Of a DNA stretch of 59,804 bases, positions 35,089-44,271 are shown in pieces (positions within the stretch are counted from its first letter, which is position 1; the number at the start of each line of letters is the position of its first letter). The notes below the pieces were generated by a model. That model saw nothing but the letters and a program-made list of their open reading frames with translations, was not told the origin of the DNA and did not search any database. The position numbers and the translations under genes were made by a program. The DNA comes from Actinomycetes bacterium (GTDB lineage Bacteria; Actinomycetota; Acidimicrobiia; Acidimicrobiales; Palsa-688): the NCBI GenBank assembly GCA_021787035.1, contig JAJYMM010000191.1, positions 1 through 59,804 on the forward strand, read 5' to 3'.

Positions 35089-37146
35089 ATGGCGAACGTC
35101 GAGGTACGCCCTGTCGTGGGGCCGCGTTACAAGTGGATCGTCCTCTCGAATACCACGATCGGCGTCCTTCTCTCCTCGCTCAACGCCACGAGCTTGATGA
35201 TCGCGCTGCCGGTCATCTTTAGGGGTATCCACCTCGACCCCTTGGCGGCTTCCAACTTCCCGTACCTGCTCTGGATCATGATGGGCTACACCCTGGCGAC
35301 GGCCGCCCTCGTCGTGACCGTGGGCCGCATCGGCGACATCTTCGGGCGGGTGCGCATGTACAACCTCGGCTTCGCGTGGTTCACGGGCGCCTCGATCTTG
35401 CTATCTGTCGTTTGGAGCACCGGCTCTACGGGGGCCATGGAGCTCGTCATCTTCCGTATTGTCCAGGGGGTGGGTGGAGCTCTCCTCTTCGCCAATTCCG
35501 CTGCCATCATCACAGACGCGTTCCCGTCCGAACAGCTCGGCTTCGCTCTGGGGACCAACATGATGGCTGCGATCGTGGGAGGCTTCCTAGGCATCCTGGT
35601 GGGTGGCCTGCTCTCGCAAGTGGGTTGGAGGTGGGTGTTCCTCGCCAACGTCCCTGTCGGCCTCTTCGGGACGGTATGGGCCTACCTCCAGCTGAAGGAG
35701 ATCGGGATCCGGATAAGAGCGAGGCTCGACTGGGCCGGCAACCTGGCCTTTGCAGGCGGCCTGGCAATGCTGCTGACCGGCGTTACCTACGGGATCAAGC
35801 CCTACGGCAGCTCCCTCACTGGCTGGGGGGACCCGTTCGTGCTCGAGATGATCTTTGGCGGCTTGGCCCTGCTAGGCATCTTCGTCTTGATCGAACAGAG
35901 GGTGGCCCAGCCGATGTTCCAGCTTTCACTTTTCCGGATCAGGTCCTTCGCCGCTGGGAACATCGCACAGTTCCTGAACGCCGTCGGACGGGGCGGGTTC
36001 CAGTTCATGCTCATGATCTGGCTCCAGGGGATCTGGTTGCCTCAACATGGGTACGGCTACACGAGCACTCCCCTCTGGGCGGGGATCTATATGGTCCCCT
36101 TCTCGATTGGGTTCGTGATCTCAGGGCCGCTCGCCGGCAAGCTCTCCGACCGCTACGGTGCGAGGGCCTTTGCCACGGCGGGGACGCTCCTTCAGGCCGT
36201 GCTGTTCGCGATCGTCATCGCGTTCCCCGCCAACTTCTCCTACGTGCCGTTCGCGATCGTGATCCTCGCGATGGGCCTTGCCGGCGGGCTGTTCGCCTCG
36301 CCGAATACCTCATCGATCATGAACTCGGTGCCCGCCCGTCACCGGGGGGCTGCCTCCGGGATGCGTGTCACGTTCAACAACACAGGGATGCCCCTCTCGA
36401 TGGGCCTTTTTTTCACGCTCCTCGTAATTGGGCTCAACTCCAAGGTGCCGGCGGCGATGGTACGGGGCCTGGTCGCCCATGGCGTGCCGGCTGCCACCGC
36501 GGCGCAGCTCGGGCACCTGCCTCCACTTGGCTACATGTTCGCCGCGTTCTTGGGGCTCAATCCTCTAAAGAGCCTGCTTGGCCCGGCCGTTCTCGGGCAC
36601 TTGAGCGCGGCCAGCCGGGCGGACCTGGTCGGGCGCTCGTTTTTCCCTCACCTGATCGGTGGGCCTTTTAAGGACGCCCTCCTCTACGTGCTTATCTTTG
36701 CCATTGCCATGAGCCTGGTGGCTGCCTTGGCGTCTGCCTTGCGTGGTGAGAGGTACATCCACGAGGACGAGGAATCACGAGCCCAAAAGGCCGTACTGGC
36801 CGGCGGGATCGCTGGCGGGGCCGGCGGCGGCGGGGGGACGGGCGCGCTTGGGACAGATGGCGGCGCGCTTGGGACAGATGGCGGCGCGCTTGGGACAGAT
36901 GGCGGCGACGCTGCGGGTGTTGCTCGGGATGGCCGGCCTCGCCTGGCTCTCTCGGCCGTCGGAGATGGCCTTGGGCCCTCGGCGCCGCCAGGCGACAGGG
37001 ACGGGGACGCCGGTCCGGCGTCGAGCGGCGGTGTGGGGGACGCCGAGGCTGGCCACCCGGCGGCTGAACGCGCCACGCGCCGGCACCGTAGCCTGCATAG
37101 GCGGGCGGGCCACCGGGGCCGGGGGGCCGCTCCGAGAGGGGGATGA
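35089..37146 (+). CDS. MFS drug/proton antiporter-like (DHA2) transporter with repetitive C-terminal tail
   Basis: A 685-residue protein. Residues 1 to about 560 are a 14-helix DHA2-type transporter (GRIGDIFGRVRMYNLGF after helix 2 is the MFS A-motif). The last ~120 residues are a Gly/Asp/Ala/Arg-rich tail with three GALGTDG repeats encoded by a 21-bp array at 36841-36904. The tail is not part of the family and looks like a stop-codon-loss extension. A UspA gene follows within 10 bp. Tandem DosR-like boxes precede it. The substrate is unknown. Confidence 0.78.
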   Translation: MANVEVRPVVGPRYKWIVLSNTTIGVLLSSLNATSLMIALPVIFRGIHLDPLAASNFPYLLWIMMGYTLATAALVVTVGRIGDIFGRVRMYNLGFAWFTGASILLSVVWSTGSTGAMELVIFRIVQGVGGALLFANSAAIITDAFPSEQLGFALGTNMMAAIVGGFLGILVGGLLSQVGWRWVFLANVPVGLFGTVWAYLQLKEIGIRIRARLDWAGNLAFAGGLAMLLTGVTYGIKPYGSSLTGWGDPFVLEMIFGGLALLGIFVLIEQRVAQPMFQLSLFRIRSFAAGNIAQFLNAVGRGGFQFMLMIWLQGIWLPQHGYGYTSTPLWAGIYMVPFSIGFVISGPLAGKLSDRYGARAFATAGTLLQAVLFAIVIAFPANFSYVPFAIVILAMGLAGGLFASPNTSSIMNSVPARHRGAASGMRVTFNNTGMPLSMGLFFTLLVIGLNSKVPAAMVRGLVAHGVPAATAAQLGHLPPLGYMFAAFLGLNPLKSLLGPAVLGHLSAASRADLVGRSFFPHLIGGPFKDALLYVLIFAIAMSLVAALASALRGERYIHEDEESRAQKAVLAGGIAGGAGGGGGTGALGTDGGALGTDGGALGTDGGDAAGVARDGRPRLALSAVGDGLGPSAPPGDRDGDAGPASSGGVGDAEAGHPAAERATRRHRSLHRRAGHRGRGAAPRGG
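36841..36904. repeat. 21-bp tandem repeat, three copies, in the MFS tail
   Basis: Three perfect copies of a GGCGCGCTTGGGACAGAT-GGC unit keep frame and encode GALGTDG. Confidence 0.9.
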
Positions 37147-37152
37147 TCGGTG

Positions 37153-37572
37153 ATGGCGATGGGCAACGTCGTCGTTGGCGTGGACGGGTCGACCACGAGT
37201 TGGCGGGCCTTCTCTCTGGCGGTTGCCGTGGCCAAGAACCACGGCGCAAGGGTGCGCGCCTGCCTCGTGTGCCATACCCCGGCGTCCTTGGGGATGGCTC
37301 CTTTCGTGACGCCGATGGTGCCCCTCGTAGGGGAGTGCGATGACGGGGGTGAGCTCGGCAAGCAGGTGCGGCAAGAGCTAGCGCTTGCCGGCGTCGAGGG
37401 GGACTTGTCCTGTCGCGAGGGCGATATTGCCCAAGAGCTTGAGGTGCTTGCCGAGTCGTGCCGGGCTGACATGATCGTCGTCGGGCGCTCCCGCCATCCC
37501 GCGCTCCATCTGGGCGGCGTCCCGAGGAGGCTTCTCGCTATGGCGCGGCGGCCGGTCTTGGTCGTGCCCTAG
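37153..37572 (+). CDS. Universal stress protein (UspA family), variant
   Basis: A 139-residue UspA-fold protein opening NVVVGVDGSTTSWRAF and ending RRPVLVVP. The usual ATP-binding motif G-2x-G-9x-G(S/T) is modified here to GRSRHPALHLGGVPRRLL, so ATP binding is doubtful. It directly follows the MFS transporter and is presumably co-transcribed. GTG at 37150 is an alternative start. In mycobacteria several UspA genes belong to the DosR regulon. Confidence 0.8.
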   Translation: MAMGNVVVGVDGSTTSWRAFSLAVAVAKNHGARVRACLVCHTPASLGMAPFVTPMVPLVGECDDGGELGKQVRQELALAGVEGDLSCREGDIAQELEVLAESCRADMIVVGRSRHPALHLGGVPRRLLAMARRPVLVVP

Positions 37573-37629
37573 TAGTTCCGTACAGGTGGAGGGAGCTCCG
37601 CTAGGGCACGTTCAGCCGGGACGTCCCTC

Positions 37630-39255
37630 TTAGCCTGAGTGGACTCGCCCCGGGCCCCACTTCGCCGCTCGGGGTTGTTCGGAAACTTCGCTCCCGCGCC
37701 GAGGTCGGTTGGGAAGGAAAGCGGCCACGAGGATCGCGGCCGCTATGACGACGAAGCCGGCCACTTGGCAGCTCAGGTCCATCCCCAATGTAAACGCGTC
37801 GCGGGCGGCGGCGGCGAGGCCCGCGCCAAGTGCGCCCCCGATGTGCTGGGCAATTTCGAGAGCGCCGCCGAGGGATCCCATGATCGCGTCGTGGATGGCG
37901 GTCGGTGCTCGGTAGCCGCGGAGCAGCGGGCTCATGTGGCCCTTGTAGCGGCTGTTCATGAGGCTGCCGAGGACGGCGACGCCGAGAGCACCGCCAGTCT
38001 GGAGGAAGGCACCGTTGGTGGCTGACCCTGCGCCCGCCATCTCTTGGGGTACCGAACCCATGACTGCATCGGTACAGGGGGCAAGCGCGAGGCCGGTGCC
38101 GCCGCCGATCATGATAAAGGCGGGGAGGGCGTCCATGTAGTCGCCATGGATCGTTGTCTTGGAGACGACCAGCAGGCCGGCGGCGATCACGCCGAGGCCG
38201 GCGAAGACGACCGGTTTGGTGCCGATGAAGCGGACGAGTTGCGTGGACAGAGGGGCGGTGACAAGCAGGACGCCGGCGATTGGTGCGATGCGCAATCCGG
38301 CTTGTAGGGCGCTATAGCCGAGAGAGAACTGCAGGTACTGGGTGAGGATGAAAAGGCCGCCCATGAGAGCGAAGATCACGATCCCCATTGCCGAGATGGC
38401 GGCTGAAAAGCGGCGGTTGGAGAAAAACGACAGTTCGAGCATTGGGTGAGTTGAATGCCGTTCCCACAGCACAAATGCGAGGAGGATGACGACGGCGCCG
38501 GTTAGCGCGCCGAGGACCAGGGGTGATGTCCAGGTCCGGTTGGGGGCCTCGATTATCCCCCAGAGGAGCATCGCCATGCCTGCCACAGAGAGAACGCCTC
38601 CGACTGGGTCGGGCGCCTTGCTCGTTGGGTTTTTCGAATTGGGCACCAACCACCAAGTAGCGAGGAGCCCGAGTGCTGATATTGGCACGTTCACGAGGAA
38701 GACGGACCCCCACCAATAGTGAGCGAGGAGCCATCCGCCGACTACGGGGCCGATGGCGACGCCAAGACCGGTCGCTCCGGACCAGATACCGATGGCCGTC
38801 GTGCGTTCCTCGTCGCTGAAGACGTTGGTGAGGATCGACAATGTAGAGGGCATGACGGCGGCTGCCCCGACCCCCATGAACGCCCTGAAGGCTGTCAGCA
38901 GCTCGGGGGTCGACGACCACGCGCATGCGGCGGAGCCGGCCGCGAACACGGTCAGCCCGCCCATGAACACCCATTTTCGTCCAACCCTGTCGCCGAGCGT
39001 CCCCTCGACCAGCAAGAGCCCTGCGAATACGATCGAGTACGCGTCGACGACCCACTGCAGCTCGCTCGATGACGCGTTCAGGTCGCGCACGATCGTGGGT
39101 AGCGCGACGTTCAGGATCGTGGTGTCGAGGCTCACGATGAGCAAGCTCACGGAGAGCACTGCCAGGATCGCCCAGCGGCCCGAGACACGCGACGGCCGGG
39201 GGGCTGCAGCGGTTGCCGGCCCGCCGAGCAAGCTTGCCGCTCCCATACGGGCCAT
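37630..39255 (-). CDS. DHA2-family MFS transporter (EmrB/QacA-like)
   Basis: A 541-residue 14-helix exporter. TLGDRVGRKWVFMGGL is the loop 2-3 motif and MPSTLSILTNVF belongs to motif C. DTTILNVALPTI in helix 1 is the DHA2 signature. The C-terminus is basic. ATG at 39255 or 39246 is possible, and the longer start at 39303 is rejected because it overlaps the putative box. The substrate is unknown. A box with one mismatch per half lies 35-44 bp upstream. Confidence 0.82.
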   Translation of the reverse strand: MARMGAASLLGGPATAAAPRPSRVSGRWAILAVLSVSLLIVSLDTTILNVALPTIVRDLNASSSELQWVVDAYSIVFAGLLLVEGTLGDRVGRKWVFMGGLTVFAAGSAACAWSSTPELLTAFRAFMGVGAAAVMPSTLSILTNVFSDEERTTAIGIWSGATGLGVAIGPVVGGWLLAHYWWGSVFLVNVPISALGLLATWWLVPNSKNPTSKAPDPVGGVLSVAGMAMLLWGIIEAPNRTWTSPLVLGALTGAVVILLAFVLWERHSTHPMLELSFFSNRRFSAAISAMGIVIFALMGGLFILTQYLQFSLGYSALQAGLRIAPIAGVLLVTAPLSTQLVRFIGTKPVVFAGLGVIAAGLLVVSKTTIHGDYMDALPAFIMIGGGTGLALAPCTDAVMGSVPQEMAGAGSATNGAFLQTGGALGVAVLGSLMNSRYKGHMSPLLRGYRAPTAIHDAIMGSLGGALEIAQHIGGALGAGLAAAARDAFTLGMDLSCQVAGFVVIAAAILVAAFLPNRPRRGSEVSEQPRAAKWGPGRVHSG

Positions 39256-39283
39256 ACTGCCGGGGCAAAAGTGGGCTACGACA

Positions 39284-39297
39284 GGGCCGAAAGTCAC
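39284..39297. promoter_or_regulatory. DosR-like box upstream of the 39255 MFS gene
   Basis: GGGCCGAAAGTCAC (reverse complement GTGACTTTCGGCCC), centred 35 bp before ATG 39255. Confidence 0.5.
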
Positions 39298-39359
39298 TCG
39301 CAAAACGAACTATTCAGGCGCCCAACCTCGTGCCTGCCAGCAGTTGCTGGCAGGCCTTG

Positions 39360-39941
39360 TCAGCGCCGCCCCGGGTGTGTCGCTCGGCCCCCGCCACCAA
39401 GCGGGGAAAGCGTGGGAAGGGTGAGGCGGCGGTTCTCGTGGTCGGCTAGCACCGTGGCGCAAGCGGTGGCGCACAGGAGATGAAGAGGTTGGTGCGCCGC
39501 CTCCCAGGCGTTTAGCTGGCGAGCCGCAGCCGAAGCGGCTCTCTCGGTCGTCTGCCAAGCGAGGAACAGCTCGGCGTCGTCGGGCCAGGGGACCGGTTCT
39601 CGCGCCCCACTCGGGCGGTAGGTCCCGGTCCCTCCGCGCAGTTGGGCGAGGAGGTCCCTCCCGGTCTCGAAGACGCCGACGACCTCTATCGACTGCACGT
39701 CGAGAAAGAGATCGGCCCCGGCTTCTATAGCGGAGGCCCTCTTGCCTAAGAGAAGCTCGGCGAGGCTTGTCTTCCCGCCGACGTCGTCCCAGCACATAGC
39801 GCTCACCATGAGGATGGCAAAGCATGCCAACACGCCTGCGATGACGAAGACAAAGGGCTGGCTCGCTATGGCTGCAAAGGCCACTGCCGCAACTGCTCCC
39901 GTTGCGGATACCCAAAACCCTGGGAGGAACAACCGTCGCAT
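39360..39941 (-). CDS. Hypothetical membrane protein
   Basis: A 193-residue protein with two N-terminal membrane helices (MRRLFLPGFWVSATGAVAA and FVFVIAGVLACFAILMVS). A cytoplasmic-like region follows with KTSLAELLLGKR, IEAGADLFLDVQSIEVVGVFETG and RQLNAWEAAH. I do not recognise the family. It is transcribed towards the DHA2 transporter with a 104-bp gap. The 281 bp before the NRAMP-like gene hold only the box at 40151 and weaker copies near 40101 and 40117. Confidence 0.6.
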   Translation of the reverse strand: MRRLFLPGFWVSATGAVAAVAFAAIASQPFVFVIAGVLACFAILMVSAMCWDDVGGKTSLAELLLGKRASAIEAGADLFLDVQSIEVVGVFETGRDLLAQLRGGTGTYRPSGAREPVPWPDDAELFLAWQTTERAASAAARQLNAWEAAHQPLHLLCATACATVLADHENRRLTLPTLSPLGGGGRATHPGRR

Positions 39942-40150
39942 GCCGTCCTCACCACCTCTGAAAGATCGTATCCCCTTCGGGGACGTTCTCTCGCAGGGGC
40001 GAGGGCCCTTGGGGGACAGCCGGGCAAACTGACAGGACTTGGTGCCCAGCGGCTACTGGGCGCTGCGGCAAATCTGTCACATGCGGGTCATTGCGCGTTA
40101 GGGCCGGATGGCCTGAGGGCCCGTGACCTATGGCGGTAACCCGCGTCGAC

Positions 40151-40164
40151 GGGACCTTTGGCCC
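40151..40164. promoter_or_regulatory. DosR-like box upstream of the NRAMP-like gene
   Basis: GGGACCTTTGGCCC, identical to the copy at 16887, centred 65 bp before ATG 40223. Weaker related sites precede it at 40101 (GGGCCGGATGGCCT) and 40117. Confidence 0.62.
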
Positions 40165-40222
40165 TGACTGACATCCTCCGCCGTTTCGTAGGTTTCCAGC
40201 TGAGGATGACCTAAGGCACCGC

Positions 40223-41539
40223 ATGAGAGCTCCCTCCCGCGACACGAGCCTGGATGCGGTGGACGGCTTTCGCGCGGACGAGCCCCCTGGGCCGCTTACC
40301 AGGCCCGCTCGTCGCAGGCGGCGCGCTCTGTTCCTCGGTCTCCTGGCCGTATGGGGCCCAGGTTTGGCGGTCATGCTGGCCGATACCGATGCCGGCAGCC
40401 TCGTGACCGCGGCACGGTCGGGCGCTCGCTGGGGCTACGAGATGGTCCTACCCCAGTTGGTTTTGATCCCAGTCCTTTATGTCGTCCAGGAGATGACCGT
40501 GCGTCTAGGCCTTTGTACAGGCAAGGGCCACGGTGAGCTGATACGCGAGCGTTTTGGGCGCGGTTGGGCTCTTTTGTCTGTGGGGACCCTGTTCATCTCG
40601 GCCACAGGCGCACTCGTGACCGAGTTCGCAGGAGTTGCCGGCGTGGGGGAGATGGTCGGCCTTCCCAAGGTGCTTACGGTCAGCGTGGCGACGGCGTTGC
40701 TCGTGGGCGTGGCGATGGCAGGCAGCTACCGGAGGCTGGAAAGAGTGGCCCTCATTTTCGGGTTGGCTGAGCTCGCCCTCGTCCCGGCGGTGGTCTTCGC
40801 GCACCCGAGCATGTCGGCTCTTTCGAGGGGCCTCGGCCATGTGCCTTTGGGCAACGGGTCCTACCTCTACCTCCTCGCGGCCAATGTCGGGGCGGTCATC
40901 ATGCCCTGGATGGTCTTTTACCAGCAGGGAGCCGTTATCGACAAGGGCCTCGGGCCGAAGGCTCTGCGCGCGGAGCGCCATGACACGGCGGTCGGGGCGG
41001 TCGTCACGCAGCTCGTCATGATCATGATGGTGCTCGCCTTGGCAGCAGGCCATGACAGCGGTCGCGGCCGTGTGCTGGGTACCGTCGGGCAGGTCGCCGC
41101 CGCGCTCGCACCTTACGTGGGCAGCCTCACTTCTCGCGTCACGGTCGGCTTGGCCGTGCTGGGCGCAGCCATGGTTGCCGCCCTGGTCGCCTCCCTAGCG
41201 GGGGCGTGGGGGCTGGCCGAAGTCTTCGGGTGGCGCCACAGCCTGAACGAGCGCCCAAGCCGGCGCTCCGCCAAATTTTACGGGGCGTACGTGCTCGCCC
41301 ACCTGGTGGGTGCCGGGCTCGTGGTTGCGAGCGTCGACCTGGTCGGCCTGATGGTGGACGTAGAGGTGATGAACGCGCTGTTGCTCCCAATAGTGCTTGG
41401 GTTCCTCGTGCTCCTCGAGGCCAAGGCACTCCCAGCCAACCAGCGCATGCACGGCCTACGCAGGATGGCCGTCACGGCGACGTGCCTCGTGGTCATGGCT
41501 TTTGGCATTTACATGGTCCCGGCGCTGGCTATTGGGTAG
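40223..41539 (+). CDS. NRAMP (SLC11)-related divalent-metal transporter with altered metal site
   Basis: A 438-residue protein with about 11 helices and a basic N-terminus. The helix-1 metal motif, normally DPGN, reads ADTDAGSL, and the helix-6 motif, normally MPH, reads MPWMVFYQQ. Context such as GPGLAVMLA and RLGLCTGKGHGELIRERFG is otherwise NRAMP-like. These substitutions recall NRAMP-related magnesium-type branches, so Mn, Mg or other ions are possible. The gene is monocistronic. Confidence 0.75.
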   Translation: MRAPSRDTSLDAVDGFRADEPPGPLTRPARRRRRALFLGLLAVWGPGLAVMLADTDAGSLVTAARSGARWGYEMVLPQLVLIPVLYVVQEMTVRLGLCTGKGHGELIRERFGRGWALLSVGTLFISATGALVTEFAGVAGVGEMVGLPKVLTVSVATALLVGVAMAGSYRRLERVALIFGLAELALVPAVVFAHPSMSALSRGLGHVPLGNGSYLYLLAANVGAVIMPWMVFYQQGAVIDKGLGPKALRAERHDTAVGAVVTQLVMIMMVLALAAGHDSGRGRVLGTVGQVAAALAPYVGSLTSRVTVGLAVLGAAMVAALVASLAGAWGLAEVFGWRHSLNERPSRRSAKFYGAYVLAHLVGAGLVVASVDLVGLMVDVEVMNALLLPIVLGFLVLLEAKALPANQRMHGLRRMAVTATCLVVMAFGIYMVPALAIG

Positions 41540-41558
41540 CAGTGGAGCGGAACCCCGC

Positions 41559-42113
41559 TCAACGCTCGACGACTGCGAACAGCTGGGTTTCGGGAGGGGT
41601 CCTCCTGGCGTGGTAGAGACCGAGCAGTACCAGCGACAGGATCATGAATGCAAAACAAAACGAAGCGACACCTGCCCAGAGCGCGATGACACCGAAAACA
41701 CTGAAACCGTAGGCTTCCAGTAGCAAGCCCTGCAGGGTAGAGGCTGTGAAGGCCGTTTGGACTTCGACGGCCAGCTTCTTGTTGCCTGGGTGCGCCCTGG
41801 AAGCAGCGCTCACTTCTGCGTAGATCCCATGGTAGGGGAGCGCGTATACGTCCGAGGCGATCTTTAGGGCATAGGCATGGGCCTGTGGCCCGGTCAGGAG
41901 TTGCTGTCCCGCATACCGGTCGAGGTAGCTCTTTTGGTCCGGAGGGATTTGTGATTTTTCTGGGAAGTAGATGTTTTGGCGAGCTAGTTGGTAGTGGACG
42001 CTCGACCCTGCAGAGCTGTGCGCCCACATTAAGAGGGCGCCTGCCGTTACGAGTACTATTACGAGTACAAGGCCACCGACGCTGACCAAGATGTCAAATA
42101 CTTGTCGCCGCAC
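41559..42113 (-). CDS. Conserved hypothetical two-helix membrane protein
   Basis: A 184-residue protein with an N-terminal helix (ILVSVGGLVLVIVLVTAGALLMW) and a C-terminal helix (VFGVIALWAGVASFCFAFMILSLVLLGLY). A ~95-residue extracytoplasmic domain lies between them, with YFPEKSQIPPDQKSYLDRYAGQQLL and HAYALKIASDVYALPYHG. The type resembles an actinobacterial conserved membrane protein of unknown function. It is convergent with the NRAMP-like gene. Confidence 0.7.
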   Translation of the reverse strand: MRRQVFDILVSVGGLVLVIVLVTAGALLMWAHSSAGSSVHYQLARQNIYFPEKSQIPPDQKSYLDRYAGQQLLTGPQAHAYALKIASDVYALPYHGIYAEVSAASRAHPGNKKLAVEVQTAFTASTLQGLLLEAYGFSVFGVIALWAGVASFCFAFMILSLVLLGLYHARRTPPETQLFAVVER

Positions 42114-42225
42114 GACCCTCTCCTTCCGAGCCAGCGAAAACGCGTGCTAATACCGGCAATGGCTAGCGTAGTTGAGCATTAGCAGGAGAGTTAGGGCTAG
42201 GGGTGGTCGGGAGGTGACGGTGGGG

Positions 42226-42957
42226 TCAACGACCTCGCAGCCTCGTCGCCTTCTCGGGCGGGAGGGCTGCGGTGGCGCCCGGTCCGCAGTGCCCGGATGG
42301 GTCGCTCACATAGAGCTGGGCCCCGAGCGCGGGCGTTACCGCCATGGCGACACCATTGATGGCGAGCGTGAGCGTCCCGTCGGGGGAGCGGTCTTTCACC
42401 TCGGCGCAAGCCCCGGGCCGGAAGCCGTGGTCGTCCAGGTAGACCAGGGTCTCGATGTCGACCTCGACGGTCTCGGTGAGGCGCTCGAGGCGGACCTGGT
42501 CGCCAGGCCTGGCAACTGACAGTGGGCGCGTCGAGGGTGGCGTGACGCCAGCGCCGGGGATGGGGTTGCCATGCGCGCACGTGGCGGGGTTGTGGAGGAG
42601 CGCAACGATATGGGCTTCGGCCTCGTCTGATATCACGTGTTCCCACAGGTCGGCCTCCCGGTGGACCTTGGGCCATGCGAGGCCGATCACGTCCGCGAGC
42701 AGGCGCTCGGCGAGGCGGTGCTTGCGGACCACGCCCTCGGCTACTTGGAGCCCCTTAGGCGAAAGGTGCAGTTCTCGCTCGTCGGCCTCGAAGTAGCCCT
42801 CTGCGACCAGGCGGCGGACCATTACGGTGACGGTCGGCCCCGAGTACCCTAGCCGTTCGGCGATGCGTGCCCGCATGACTGGGATGCCGTCCTCGGTGAG
42901 CTCGTAAGCCACCCTCAAGTACTGCTCGACCGGGGGGTGGAAGCCCTCTTGGTGCAT
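42226..42957 (-). CDS. DtxR/IdeR/MntR-family metal-dependent repressor
   Basis: A 243-residue three-domain regulator. The N-terminal winged helix is residues 8-70 (EQYLRVAYELTEDGIPVMRARIAERLGYSGPTV). The metal-binding dimerization domain follows (HRLAERLLADVIGLAWPKVHREADLWEHVISDEAE with Glu/His ligands, then CAHGNPIP). A C-terminal SH3/FeoA-like domain ends it. The Cys-His CAHGNPIP motif is as in DtxR. It is divergent from an FbpC-type ATPase, with a possible IdeR-like operator between them. Confidence 0.9.
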   Translation of the reverse strand: MHQEGFHPPVEQYLRVAYELTEDGIPVMRARIAERLGYSGPTVTVMVRRLVAEGYFEADERELHLSPKGLQVAEGVVRKHRLAERLLADVIGLAWPKVHREADLWEHVISDEAEAHIVALLHNPATCAHGNPIPGAGVTPPSTRPLSVARPGDQVRLERLTETVEVDIETLVYLDDHGFRPGACAEVKDRSPDGTLTLAINGVAMAVTPALGAQLYVSDPSGHCGPGATAALPPEKATRLRGR

Positions 42958-43011
42958 TTCGTCAAGGCTACAGCCCGCTCCCTAGTGCGCGAGGCGCTCT
43001 AAGCTGGGTTC

Positions 43012-43030
43012 TTAGGTGAGGCTCCCTTGG
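43012..43030. promoter_or_regulatory. Candidate IdeR/DtxR operator
   Basis: TTAGGTGAGGCTCCCTTGG matches the IdeR/DtxR consensus (TTAGGTTAGGCTAACCTAA) at 13 of 19 positions, with a perfect left half TTAGGT and AGGCT. It lies 20 bp before the ATG of the ABC ATPase and 55 bp from the dtxR start. Confidence 0.45.
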
Positions 43031-43049
43031 TCAGTTAGACTGGCCTTAT

Positions 43050-44156
43050 ATGGGCACCGCACCTGGCCGTGGGCCTTCAGTGGGCCGCCAGGCCGTGACC
43101 GTCGTTTGCAGGGGGGTCTCGAAGTCCTTCGGCGGCCAGGACGTCCTGGACGGCCTTGACCTCGAGGTGCCTGAAGGCGCCGTCGTGACTGTCCTCGGGA
43201 GGTCGGGGAGCGGCAAGACCACGCTCTTGCGCACGATCGCCGGCTTCGAGCGTGCAGAGGCCGGCGTGGTGGAGATAGACGGGGAGGTCGTGGACTCGCC
43301 CCGCCGGTTCGTGCCTCCCGAGAAGCGCCGCGTTGGCTACGTCGCGCAGGAGGGCAACCTCTTTCCCCACCTGACCGTGGCCAAGAACGTCGGCTTCGGG
43401 CTGTCGCGGGCCGAGCGAGCCGCGGGGAAGGCCGAAGCGCTCCTGGAGATGGTGGGTCTCGGGGGGATGGCTCAGCGCTACCCGCACCAGCTTTCTGGGG
43501 GCCAGCAGCAGAGGGTCGCGCTCGCTCGCGCTCTCGCGCCTGGGCCCCGGCTCGTGCTGCTAGACGAGCCCTTTTCGTCTCTCGACGCCGGGCTTCGTTC
43601 GTCTCTGCGTTCCGATGTCATGGCGCTTTTGCGGGCTCAACATGCCACTACTGTCTTCGTCACCCACGACCAGGAAGAGGCCCTCTCTGTTTCTGACTTC
43701 GTAGGCATCATGACCTCGGGGAGGCTCCGCCAGTTCGCAGCGCCTGAAGACCTCTACAGCCGTCCCGTCGACCGCTCCGTCGCCCAGTTCCTCGGCGAGG
43801 CGAACATCCTGACTGGGACTGCCACGAGCGGCTGGGTCGAGACTCCTCTTGGGGCCATGTCCCTTGCCGGCGGCCATGAAAGCGTGAGCGGCCCGGTCAG
43901 CGTCCTCGTCCGCCCGGAGCAGATCTCGTTGCACGCGCCCGGGGGCACTGCCGCCGGGCGCGCCGGCGCGACGGGGAGGGTTGTCCACCGAGAGTTCTAC
44001 GGCCATGACTGCGTGCTCTTGGTCGACGTCACCGGCGGCAACGACCCGTTGGACGGCCCCCTCCGCGTCCGGTGCGCCGGACGTCCTCCCGCCGAGGTGG
44101 GTGACGCCGTCGCTATGTCAGCGAGCGGCGAAGCCGTGGCCTGGCCGTCCGAGTAG
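43050..44156 (+). CDS. Orphan ABC transporter ATPase, Fe3+/sulfate/polyamine (FbpC/CysA) type
   Basis: A 368-residue ATPase. Walker A is GRSGSGKTT, the signature is LSGGQQQRVALARAL, Walker B is LVLLDEPFSSLD and the H-loop VTHDQEEALSVSD. A C-terminal TOBE domain (PVSVLVRPEQISLHAP) completes it. No permease or binding protein is adjacent, so it is an orphan in this window. The candidate IdeR operator favours iron or manganese import. ATG at 43050 is immediately preceded by TTAT. Confidence 0.85.
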   Translation: MGTAPGRGPSVGRQAVTVVCRGVSKSFGGQDVLDGLDLEVPEGAVVTVLGRSGSGKTTLLRTIAGFERAEAGVVEIDGEVVDSPRRFVPPEKRRVGYVAQEGNLFPHLTVAKNVGFGLSRAERAAGKAEALLEMVGLGGMAQRYPHQLSGGQQQRVALARALAPGPRLVLLDEPFSSLDAGLRSSLRSDVMALLRAQHATTVFVTHDQEEALSVSDFVGIMTSGRLRQFAAPEDLYSRPVDRSVAQFLGEANILTGTATSGWVETPLGAMSLAGGHESVSGPVSVLVRPEQISLHAPGGTAAGRAGATGRVVHREFYGHDCVLLVDVTGGNDPLDGPLRVRCAGRPPAEVGDAVAMSASGEAVAWPSE

Positions 44157-44177
44157 AGGGAGATCCCTCGCCACCAA

Positions 44178-44191
44178 GGGGCCAAGGGCCC
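44178..44191. promoter_or_regulatory. DosR-like box upstream of the cupredoxin fusion gene
   Basis: GGGGCCAAGGGCCC, fitting GGG-N-C-N4-G-N-CCC, centred 87 bp before the GTG at 44272. Confidence 0.5.
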
Positions 44192-44271
44192 TATCAGGAG
44201 TGTTACCCGGAGCCGTAGGGTTTATTTCGGCGTGGCGAACGTGCCCGCACCAATCGGAGGAGGTAGCAAAC

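Noticed and set aside
37573-37629. GGGACGTCCC palindrome as another DosR-like box
   Set aside because: The half-site spacing is four bases too short, and both neighbouring genes end here, so no promoter is needed.
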